Shown here piece after piece: positions 37,773 through 44,667 of a stretch of 47,148 nt of DNA. The position numbers and the translations under genes are program-made. Numbering within the stretch: the stretch's first letter is position 1; every line of letters starts with the position of its first letter. The stretch is from contig CALJRW010000040.1 of the NCBI GenBank assembly GCA_937976335.1, forward strand, positions 1 to 47,148, written 5' to 3'. Source of the stretch: an uncultured bacterium. GTDB lineage: Bacteria > Bdellovibrionota_C > UBA2361 > CALJRW01. The notes below the pieces were generated by a model. That model ran no database searches. It was given only the letters and a program-made list of their open reading frames with translations, and was not told the origin of the DNA.

Positions 37773-38182
37773 TAGTTGGTTCTTGAAATCTTGATTATTC
37801 TTGGTCTTTTGATAGATTTCGCACCTAAGTAAGATCTTTCTTAATTGATTCTTGGATTTTGCCAGCGCGTAGCGCTGGTAAAAATTTTTCTAGAATTACA
37901 ACCTAAAATAGATTAGGATATGAGAATCTTAGAAATGTGTGGATGTCTAAGGATCTCCAGCCTGAGATGATTCAATCAGATACTTGTCGGAGTTTTTGAG
38001 TCTAAGGATTCAAAAAGAGTACAAACTGTGTTGGAGATAGAAATTCTTGTCTTAAGCTCGTAGAAGGTTAATTTGAGTCTTCTCAAATGAAATTCAATTG
38101 ATTGTTTTTATTATTAGAATAAATTCATGATATGGTGGTGGGTTGTCGATTCGGCAATGTAAATGGTTTAAGGCAATATTTT
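37773..38182. other. DGR spacer between target and template repeat
   Basis: 410 bp without a gene. It holds the GC-rich hairpin at 37857-37883, another hairpin ATTTGAG-TCTT-CTCAAAT at 38071-38088, and an AT-rich stretch at 38093-38125 that could contain the promoter for the TR transcript (TTGATT with TAAATT 16 bases on). These are candidates by position only. Confidence 0.5.
37857..37883. terminator. GC-rich hairpin downstream of VR
   Basis: CCAGCGC (37862-37868), loop GTA, GCGCTGG (37872-37878) is a perfect 7-bp stem, extended by a G-U pair and four T-A pairs to 12 bp; five T follow after the A run. It may be the target-gene terminator. GC-rich hairpins downstream of VR are also known to mark DGR target sites, but there they sit a few bases from VR, whereas this is 97 bases away. 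Confidence 0.6.
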
Positions 38183-38300
38183 TTGTGGTTCTGGCTCTGC
38201 CGGCTTCTATATCAACGATAATGGCAATGTCAACGCGAACGACAACTACAACAGCAACAACCGTGGTGCTGCTTCTGGCTCGGTTCGTCCTGTTCCGGAA
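38183..38300 (+). repeat. DGR template repeat (TR)
   Basis: 118 bp, non-coding, 52% G+C in a region near one third. Its 26 adenines lie within 38209-38260 except the last two (38299-38300); 38183-38208 and 38261-38298 are A-free. Read in the target frame the mutable centre is dominated by Asn codons (AAC/AAT at 219, 221, 223, 225, 227, 229, 231, 233, 234). It ends 14 bases before the stop of the antisense avd gene. Confidence 0.97.
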
Positions 38301-38314
38301 CTTCTATCTCCTTT

Positions 38315-38671
38315 TTATCTTTGCTTTTGCTTGATACTTTTTATCCAACCACCAAGCATTCTACCAATTTCATCTATTTGGGATTGTAGTGAAATATACT
38401 TTTTTTGGTTGATAATCTTGGTGTCAAATGCAAGACGTAATTGAAGCTTGAGTAGGTCAACTTTTATGCTTGCTTCAGTGAGAACATTTATTCTTTGATT
38501 GGGATCTAAATATCCACCATGAACTAGGTATTTAATAATAGCTAAACAAGCTTTTTGTATATCCTGCCAAAGAGTATATCTCTCTAATTTGGGTATATTT
38601 TTTTGAATAAGATATAAGCTTTTATACAGCTCATATGTTTTTGCTATTACTGGTACATCTAATGCTTTCAT
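38315..38671 (-). CDS. avd: DGR accessory protein Avd (four-helix bundle)
   Basis: A 118-residue, all-helical, basic protein of the S23-ribosomal-protein/four-helix type. Typical Avd features are the YTLWQDI segment (32-38), alternating Leu/Ile/Lys helices, and a C-terminal RMLGGWIKS (104-112). In studied DGRs Avd forms a pentameric barrel that binds the reverse transcriptase and template RNA and is required for cDNA synthesis. Here it is on the opposite strand, between TR and RT, its start only 17 bases from the RT start. No clear ribosome site is seen, so its expression is uncertain. Confidence 0.88.
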   Translation of the reverse strand: MKALDVPVIAKTYELYKSLYLIQKNIPKLERYTLWQDIQKACLAIIKYLVHGGYLDPNQRINVLTEASIKVDLLKLQLRLAFDTKIINQKKYISLQSQIDEIGRMLGGWIKSIKQKQR

Positions 38672-38688
38672 AATTACTTAAATTTAAG

Positions 38689-39720
38689 ATGGCTAATATT
38701 ATTAATTCTTTTCAAAAACTCACTTCATTAGAACATTTGTTTCAATCTTGGTTTATTTTTCGAAAAGGAAAGAGAAAAAGAGAAGATGTGCTTGTCTTTG
38801 AAAGACACTTAGAGAAGAATATTTTTAATCTTAGGCGTAAACTTTTAAGTAAAGACTACAAACATAAGCCTTATCATTCTTTCCATATTCATGACCCAAA
38901 GATTCGTCTTATTAGAAAAGCCAGCGTTGAAGATCGTTTAGTACATCAGGCAGTTTATTCTGTTCTAAGCGATATTTATGATAGAAAGTTTATTTACCAT
39001 CTATACTCATCAAGAATTGGCAAAGGAACACATAAGGCTGTAAATGCTCTTAGAAAAATGACTCAGAAAGTCAGCAATAACTTATCCTGTCCTTGTTTTG
39101 CTCTAAAATGTGATGTTAAAAAATTTTATGATTCTGTCGATCATAGAATACTTCTAAGGATTCTTTCTAAGAACATACAAAATCAAGATACTTTCTGCCT
39201 ACTTAATGAAATTATTTGTAGCTACTCAGTTGAAAACACTTCAGATAAGGGGATGCCGATAGGAAATGTAACTTCTCAAATATTTACAAGTATTTATTTA
39301 AATGAGCTAGATCAATATGTAAAACATACTCTAAAAGCTAAAAATTATATTAGATTTGCTGATGATATAATTTTCTTATCGCAAGATAAGAACTATCTTA
39401 AATCACTTCTGCCAAAGATAGAATATTTCTTAGCTAATAAGCTTGCTCTTATTTTGCATCCTAAAAAAATACATTTCAGATCTCTAACTCAAGGAATTGA
39501 TTTTTTAGGCTACGTAACATTCCCATACCATAAAACCCTGCGTACTGTCACAAAAAAACGTATGAAGAAAAAACTTGATAAAAGATTAGATGAATACTTT
39601 TCTCATAGAATTTCTGAATACTCCCTTAGTCAAACAATGCAATCTTATTTGGGAATTCTTTCCCATGCTAATACGTTAAAGCTACAAGAAAGGCTTAAAA
39701 ATACTTATTCTTGGAAGTAG
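38689..39720 (+). CDS. DGR reverse transcriptase
   Basis: 343-residue reverse transcriptase. Palm motifs: first catalytic Asp in ALKCDVKKFYDSVDH (D142), GMPIGNVTSQIF at 188-199, catalytic FADD at 223-226 (YIRFADDIIFL) and GIDFLGY at 269-275. The IGNVTSQ motif in place of the QGxxxSP of group II intron enzymes is a DGR hallmark, as is KGTHKA at 112-117. Fingers and palm are followed by a short basic thumb; there are no maturase, RNase H or integrase domains. The ATG at 38689 is the only start after an in-frame stop at 38671. It overlaps a helix-turn-helix remnant on the other strand by 16 bases. Confidence 0.97.
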   Translation: MANIINSFQKLTSLEHLFQSWFIFRKGKRKREDVLVFERHLEKNIFNLRRKLLSKDYKHKPYHSFHIHDPKIRLIRKASVEDRLVHQAVYSVLSDIYDRKFIYHLYSSRIGKGTHKAVNALRKMTQKVSNNLSCPCFALKCDVKKFYDSVDHRILLRILSKNIQNQDTFCLLNEIICSYSVENTSDKGMPIGNVTSQIFTSIYLNELDQYVKHTLKAKNYIRFADDIIFLSQDKNYLKSLLPKIEYFLANKLALILHPKKIHFRSLTQGIDFLGYVTFPYHKTLRTVTKKRMKKKLDKRLDEYFSHRISEYSLSQTMQSYLGILSHANTLKLQERLKNTYSWK

Positions 39721-39785
39721 TCACAAGCTTTTCTTACTGTTTTATCATCAACACCTAAAGCCTGTCCTATTTTTCGATAACTCAT
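39705..39785 (-). pseudogene. Helix-turn-helix gene remnant truncated at MITE copy 2
   Basis: Antisense to the RT end, 26 codons (MSYRKIGQALGV, then DDKTVRKACDYFQE) match the shape of a resolvase or transposase-type helix-turn-helix and end with a stop. Ten bases upstream the MITE-like repeat begins, and the frame is blocked by TGA, so the gene's front is missing. It is probably the tail of a recombinase or regulator disrupted when the repeat or the cassette arrived. Confidence 0.5.
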
Positions 39786-39795
39786 CCCTCAGGTA

Positions 39796-39960
39796 TAACT
39801 AAGTGGTGCCACCAACATTTAAACTCTTAAGATTTAGTTAATTTGTCAAAAAAAAATCTAATATATCGACAAAAATTTTCCAAAGTTTCGTAATTGAGTA
39901 AAATTTGTAAGAAAAATTGTGTTTACAAAATTGGTGGCACCAGTTATCTACCAGTTATCT
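39796..39960. repeat. MITE-like terminal-inverted-repeat element, copy 2
   Basis: The element runs 39796-39949 (154 bp), same orientation as copy 1, with inverted ends TGGTGCCACCAAC perfect here. The right end carries an additional tandem copy of ACCAGTTATCT (39950-39960). The extra half-repeats therefore sit on the outer sides of the pair (36496-36506 and 39950-39960). Confidence 0.85.
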
Positions 39961-40228
39961 AACTCTTCATTAAAAGATTCTTTTAAATATCAACTTCACT
40001 TATCTTATCTCCTTTATAAAGAAATTTTATCGCTTGAAATATTCGATAACCTCCCTTCGTCAGTACGCACTCCATCGATACTTCTAGCTCCTCTAAGCTT
40101 GATACTGAACGATCTATTTTTAGTATTCTTGGCACTCATTAAATATGACCTATTTTGTGCACTCTATATAACTCGCTTAAAATATTGCTTTTTTTATATC
40201 CACTTTCACTGAATAAATTTCAATACTG
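39961..40228. other. Spacer with weak small frames
   Basis: No gene is certain here. On the minus strand a GTG-started frame 40135-39983 (50 codons, helical, acidic to basic: LEELEVSMECVLTKGGYRIF) and an ATG frame 40139-40014 (41 codons) overlap; neither has a ribosome site. They may be remnants of the gene truncated by copy 2. Confidence 0.25.
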
Positions 40229-40237
40229 TGCTATAAT
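40229..40237 (+). promoter_or_regulatory. Extended -10 promoter
   Basis: TGCTATAAT is a perfect extended -10 element; no good -35 is needed for this class. Start of transcription would be near 40244, reading into the small frame at 40298 and tal-zwf-pgl. Confidence 0.55.
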
Positions 40238-40297
40238 ATGCCAAGGTTTAAGCATATAGGTTTTTTCAATTTTTTAGATATTTGAGTAAAGTTCCTA

Positions 40298-40480
40298 ATG
40301 CTTAGAAGAAGAAGAAAAGTAACAAGCAGATTTGCTAAAGTTAATATTGAAATGCTCCAAACCTCTGAGAGCTTTAAGAGAAGAATTTTCTTAATAAATC
40401 ACAGCAATCTCTGGCAAAAAAGTGTGACTTTTGACTATCCTTACACTAAAGAAGCAAAGACTATGAATAGCCCTACTTAG
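40298..40480 (+). CDS. Possible 60-residue basic protein
   Basis: A short frame between the promoter and tal, ending 17 bases before the tal ATG. The N-terminus is Arg/Lys-rich (LRRRRKVTSRF) and the rest mixed. No ribosome site and no family recognised; it could be a leader peptide or non-coding. Confidence 0.3.
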   Translation: MLRRRRKVTSRFAKVNIEMLQTSESFKRRIFLINHSNLWQKSVTFDYPYTKEAKTMNSPT

Positions 40481-40497
40481 CTGTTAAAGTCTGTCTT

Positions 40498-41580
40498 ATG
40501 ACAGTAAATAAAAATATTCTTAAAATTAACGAATCTGGTCAAAGTATCTGGTATGACTACTTATCTAAAGAGCTTATTAGTTCTGGTGAGCTTGAAAAGC
40601 TTATTGAGTTAGGAGTCACTGGACTTACAAGTAATCCAAGTATCTTTAAAAAAGCTATCGCTGATACTAAGGATTATGATGAAAAAATAAAAAAAAGTTC
40701 TGGATTAGGTTTAAACTCTGAAGAGATAATTACTGGTTTGATGATTTCTGATGTTCAGGATGCAGCAGATTTATTTATGCCAATATTTGAAAAAACTAAA
40801 GGTGATGATGGTTATGTTAGTTTAGAAGTTTCGCCAGAATTGGCTTATGACACAGAAGGAACTGTTGCAGCAGGTAAAGAACTATATAAAAGAGTGGGGC
40901 GAAAAAATCTTCTTATCAAAGTTCCTGCAACTAAAGAGGGAATTCCTGCGATAGAGAAGCTTCTAACTGATGGGATTAATGTTAATGTTACTTTAATATT
41001 TTCTATAGAAAGATATAAAGATGTAGTTAATGCGTACAATAATGCTCTAAAACATACTAAAAGAAATCTTTCAGAAGTATATTCAGTGGCAAGTTTTTTT
41101 GTATCTAGAGTTGACGCTGCTGTTGAAAAAGAAATTGCTAGTTTTGGGGTTGATGGAACAAAATACTTAGGCGAAATAGGTCTTGCTAATTGCAGACTTG
41201 CTTACAAACATTTTAATGATGTTTTTAAAGCATCTGAGTTTACTGAATTAAGCCAAAAAGGAGCAAGAAAACAGAAATTGTTATGGGCAAGTACTAGCAC
41301 AAAAAATCGAACTTTCGATCCTCAACTTTATACTAAAAACTTAGTTGGTCCGAGCACTATCAATACGCTTCCACCTAAAACTTTAGCTGAAATTTTTGAA
41401 AAATTCGAAATCGGAACACCTATCTTGGATGATATTGAAAATTCACTAACTTTAGTTGAAGCTTTAGAAGGAGATAAGATAAACTTTCCTTTAATTTTAA
41501 AAGATCTTGAAGCTAATGGTGTTAAATCTTTTTCTGATGCATATTCTGAGTTATTAAATTCTGTTCAGAGTAAAATGTAA
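40498..41580 (+). CDS. tal: Transaldolase
   Basis: Interconverts sedoheptulose-7-P and glyceraldehyde-3-P with erythrose-4-P and fructose-6-P. The Schiff-base Lys is K141 in LLIKVPATKEG. The opening GVTGLTSNPSIFKKAI, VSLEVSPELAYDTEGT and QKLLWASTSTKN are those of the longer (about 360-residue) transaldolase class often found beside zwf. It leads a tal-zwf-pgl cluster with 7-base and 62-base spacers. Confidence 0.95.
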   Translation: MTVNKNILKINESGQSIWYDYLSKELISSGELEKLIELGVTGLTSNPSIFKKAIADTKDYDEKIKKSSGLGLNSEEIITGLMISDVQDAADLFMPIFEKTKGDDGYVSLEVSPELAYDTEGTVAAGKELYKRVGRKNLLIKVPATKEGIPAIEKLLTDGINVNVTLIFSIERYKDVVNAYNNALKHTKRNLSEVYSVASFFVSRVDAAVEKEIASFGVDGTKYLGEIGLANCRLAYKHFNDVFKASEFTELSQKGARKQKLLWASTSTKNRTFDPQLYTKNLVGPSTINTLPPKTLAEIFEKFEIGTPILDDIENSLTLVEALEGDKINFPLILKDLEANGVKSFSDAYSELLNSVQSKM

Positions 41581-41587
41581 GTGATCA

Positions 41588-43063
41588 ATGACAAAATTTA
41601 CGTCTATTTTTAATCTTGCTCCTACAATCTTTGTTATTTTTGGCGGCACTGGAGATCTTTCAACTAGGAAAATAATCCCCGCTTTAAAGAGCTTGTATGA
41701 TAAAGGATTTGCTCCTAGTTATTTTAGGATTATAGCTTGTTCTAGAAGAAATTTTAATGACAAAGATTTTAGAGAATTAGTAAGAGAATCCAATTTTTTT
41801 AAAGAGAAAGAAGTAGATAGTAAGTTTTTAGATAAACTTCATTTCTCTTCTGTTGATGCTACCAAGCTTGATAGTTTTGGAAATTTAAAGAAATGTATAG
41901 ATGATATTTGCAAAGAAGATTCAATTGACCCTAATATTATTTTTTACTTAGCTACATCTCCTTCTTTTTTTTCTGACATAGCAAATAATTTAAAAGAAAT
42001 TGGTTTAGTTAGAGAAGATAAGTCAACGTTAATCGTAGAAAAACCATTTGGTCGCGATCTTAAATCTGCAAAAGAATTGAATGATAGTTTGAAAAAAAGT
42101 TTTTCTGAGGATAAAATATTTAGAATAGATCATTATTTAGGAAAAGAAACAGTTCAAAATATTTTAGTATTTAGATTTGGGAATGGTATTTTTGAATCAA
42201 TTTGGAATAGGAAATATGTAGATCATATTCAAGTATCAGTATGCGAAGATTTAGGGGTAGGAGATAGAGGGAGTTATTTTGAAAATGCTGGAATTATAAG
42301 AGATATAATTCAAAACCATCTTTTGCAAATGTTGTCACTTCTCTGTATTGAACCACCAAACTCTTTACTTGATGCAAACTCAATAAGAAGTGAAAAAGTT
42401 AAAGTTCTTAAAGCTCTAAAAAGATTTACCCCAAATGATGTAAAAAATAAACTTATTAGAGGTCAATACACTGCAGGTAAAATAAACGGCGAAGAGGTTG
42501 GTGCATATACAGATAATAAAGGGGTTGATTTTAACTCTAGAACTGAAACATATGCGGCAATGAAACTTGAAATTGATAATTGGCGTTGGGCTGGTGTTCC
42601 AATATTTATTCGAAGTGGAAAAAGATTGCCTCGTAAGGTCACTGAAATTCTAGTTGTATTTAAAAGATCGCCAGGAAATTTATTTGAGAAGAAGATGCAA
42701 AGAAACATTCTTGCAATAGAAGTTTATCCTAATCAAGGAATTTCAATGAGGATTAATTCTAAGCCTCCTGGATATTCTTTTAATGTCGAACCTGTTGAAA
42801 TGGATTTTAGTTACGGTGAATCATATTCTGGGCCAGCGCCTGAAGCGTACGAACGTTTAATGCTTGATGCTATGAAGGGCGATGCCACTCTCTTTGCTAG
42901 AGATGACGAGATTGAAGAGGCTTGGGATTTTTTAAATCCAATTTTTAATGTTTTTCAAAACGACTCCACTTTTCCTCTTCATAAATATGAGGCAGGGACT
43001 TGGGGTCCAGAAGAAGCTAAAAAGTTGATTGCTGAAGCTGGGATTAAGTGGCGAAAGTGGTAG
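41588..43063 (+). CDS. zwf: Glucose-6-phosphate 1-dehydrogenase
   Basis: First enzyme of the oxidative pentose phosphate pathway, making NADPH and 6-phosphogluconolactone. The dinucleotide site is FGGTGDLSTRKIIPAL (residues ~18-33), the catalytic signature is RIDHYLGKE (about 179-187), followed by RFGNGIFESIWNRKYVDHIQ. At 491 residues it is complete. The ATG follows the tal stop by 8 bases. No gnd is present. Confidence 0.96.
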   Translation: MTKFTSIFNLAPTIFVIFGGTGDLSTRKIIPALKSLYDKGFAPSYFRIIACSRRNFNDKDFRELVRESNFFKEKEVDSKFLDKLHFSSVDATKLDSFGNLKKCIDDICKEDSIDPNIIFYLATSPSFFSDIANNLKEIGLVREDKSTLIVEKPFGRDLKSAKELNDSLKKSFSEDKIFRIDHYLGKETVQNILVFRFGNGIFESIWNRKYVDHIQVSVCEDLGVGDRGSYFENAGIIRDIIQNHLLQMLSLLCIEPPNSLLDANSIRSEKVKVLKALKRFTPNDVKNKLIRGQYTAGKINGEEVGAYTDNKGVDFNSRTETYAAMKLEIDNWRWAGVPIFIRSGKRLPRKVTEILVVFKRSPGNLFEKKMQRNILAIEVYPNQGISMRINSKPPGYSFNVEPVEMDFSYGESYSGPAPEAYERLMLDAMKGDATLFARDDEIEEAWDFLNPIFNVFQNDSTFPLHKYEAGTWGPEEAKKLIAEAGIKWRKW

Positions 43064-43125
43064 TTTTTTGCTTATTTTTGATATTGATAAACAATCAAAA
43101 TATAAGGTAATGTAAGTGCACCAAT

Positions 43126-43830
43126 ATGTATAATATAGAAATTTTTGCAAATGATTCTTATAACTCAAAAGTAGCTAAAAAAATTCTCAATACTATTAAA
43201 CAAGTCCTTAGCGAAAAAGAATTTTGTATGATCTCGCTTTCGGGAGGAAGTACACCAAAGGCAATTTATAACTTAATGTCTGACTCTAAAATAAATTGGT
43301 CTAAAGTTAAGTTTTTTTGGGGAGATGAGAGATATGTCTCTCATGAAAGTTTAGAAAGCAATTACAGAATGGTTTCTGAAACTTTATTTAAAGTAAATGA
43401 TGTTCCAGCTAAAAATATCTTTCCTGTTCCTACAAATTTAAGTACGCCTTTTGAATCTGCAGAGTCATATTCAGAAATTATAAAAAAAGAACTCAATGGA
43501 AGTTTCGATATTATGCTTCTAGGTTTAGGTACTGATGGACATACTGCCTCACTTTTTCCTGAGCAAGAACAAATATTTTTAGAAGATAGACTTTGTATTG
43601 CTACTATTGGACCCAAAAAATCAGATAGAATTAGCATAAGTAGGACGTTAATTAAAGAAGCTTCTCGAATTTTTGTACTAGCCAAAGGTGAAGGTAAAGC
43701 TGAAATGTTAAAAAAAGTAGTAGAAGAAGATGGACAAGAAATACACGAGCCTATTAGATTGATAAAAGATGTTAGTTCTAAAGTAATTTGGCTAATAGAT
43801 ACGGATGCTTCAAAGGAGTTGAGTAGATGA
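43126..43830 (+). CDS. pgl: 6-phosphogluconolactonase
   Basis: DevB/SOL-type lactonase that hydrolyses the zwf product. Motifs: ISLSGGSTPKAIYNL, VKFFWGDERYVSHES, LGLGTDGHTASLFP. The length of 234 residues is usual. It is downstream of zwf and overlaps the following metallo-hydrolase by 4 bases. Confidence 0.94.
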   Translation: MYNIEIFANDSYNSKVAKKILNTIKQVLSEKEFCMISLSGGSTPKAIYNLMSDSKINWSKVKFFWGDERYVSHESLESNYRMVSETLFKVNDVPAKNIFPVPTNLSTPFESAESYSEIIKKELNGSFDIMLLGLGTDGHTASLFPEQEQIFLEDRLCIATIGPKKSDRISISRTLIKEASRIFVLAKGEGKAEMLKKVVEEDGQEIHEPIRLIKDVSSKVIWLIDTDASKELSR

Positions 43831-44633
43831 TGAGATTTTCAGTATTAGGAAGCGGTAGTAAGGCAAACTGTGTTTATCTTGAGTCTCAAAATATATCTCT
43901 TTTAATTGATTGTGGTTTAAGCTGTAAACAAACTTTGTTAAGACTTGAAGCTATAGGTATTAATCCTGAATGTATTGAGGCTGTATTAGTTACTCATGAG
44001 CATGGAGATCATATAAAAGGAGCTAGAGTTTTAAGTAAAAAGTTAAAAATTCCTATTTATGCAAATATTAAAACAGGACAATCTCTACAAGATGTGTATG
44101 AGTTAAAAAATTTTAAAACAGGTGTTCCCTTTGATCTTAATTTTAAAAATGGCAGTATCTCCGTAAAACCTTTTAGTATAGTCCACGATGCAAGAGATCC
44201 TGTTGGGTTTGAAGTTTTTTCAAATTCTCAAAAATTTACATATCTCTCAGACTTTGGAAAAGTCACAGGCTTAACAAAGAATGCTGTGAGAAATGCTGAC
44301 GCTCTTCATATAGAAGCTAATTACGATAAAGACATGCTTCAAGAGTGTCACTACCCTTGGGAAGTTAAACAAAGAATTGCATCAACACATGGACATTCTT
44401 CTAATGAAGATACTGCAAAGCTTATAAGGGAATGTGCTAGTCCTAATTTGCAAGCTGTAACACTTGGGCATTTAAGTGAAAATAGTAATTGTCCCAAAAA
44501 AACAATGAAAGTTATGGCTAAGTATGTAGATGTAGCTAGTTATGATTATTTTAAATGTGCAAGTCAACATAAGCCTACCCCTTTAATTACGCTTAGATCG
44601 CAGCAGTTAAGATTAGTTTCTGCTATGGCTTGA
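43827..44633 (+). CDS. MBL-fold metallo-hydrolase (YycJ/WalJ-like)
   Basis: Metallo-beta-lactamase-fold protein of 268 residues. Zinc motifs: VTHEHGDHIKGA (about 57-68), FSIVHDARDPVGF and STHGHSSNEDTAKL; the opening FSVLGSGSKANCVYLE matches the YycJ/WalJ group, thought to act as a nuclease or in cell-envelope and DNA-repair processes. ATG 43827 overlaps the pgl stop. Confidence 0.88.
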   Translation: MMRFSVLGSGSKANCVYLESQNISLLIDCGLSCKQTLLRLEAIGINPECIEAVLVTHEHGDHIKGARVLSKKLKIPIYANIKTGQSLQDVYELKNFKTGVPFDLNFKNGSISVKPFSIVHDARDPVGFEVFSNSQKFTYLSDFGKVTGLTKNAVRNADALHIEANYDKDMLQECHYPWEVKQRIASTHGHSSNEDTAKLIRECASPNLQAVTLGHLSENSNCPKKTMKVMAKYVDVASYDYFKCASQHKPTPLITLRSQQLRLVSAMA

Positions 44634-44667
44634 AAATTTTTTGCTAAAGAAATAGTATTAAATCGAA

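Larger units (their letters stand above)
37020..39720. mobile_element. Complete diversity-generating retroelement (DGR)
   Basis: Components in order: target gene with C-terminal variable repeat (VR 37643-37760), spacer, template repeat (TR 38183-38300), Avd-like accessory gene on the opposite strand, and reverse transcriptase. All 11 TR/VR differences are at TR adenines and change 8 codons of the target; the other 92 non-A positions are identical. DGRs copy TR RNA into adenine-mutagenised cDNA that replaces VR, generating protein variants. The cassette lies between two MITE-like repeats (36496-36656 and 39796-39960). Confidence 0.97.

Noticed and set aside
37612-37794. 60-codon frame over the variable repeat
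   Set aside because: Out-of-frame shadow of the target gene caused by the A-free, stop-poor repeat.
38143-38334. 63-codon frame across the template repeat
   Set aside because: It is a reading of TR in another frame; TR evolves as an RNA template and its coding-like frame is the target's.
38689-39720. Group II intron maturase or retron RT
   Set aside because: Motif 4 is IGNVTSQ rather than QGxxxSP, no maturase or endonuclease domain and no retron msr/msd; TR/VR and Avd are present.
36496-39960. CRISPR array
   Set aside because: Only two copies of the repeat 3.3 kb apart, with inverted ends and genes between; not an array.
39919-40212. 97-codon frame starting in repeat copy 2
   Set aside because: It begins inside the MITE-like repeat, has no ribosome site and the part beyond the repeat looks non-coding.
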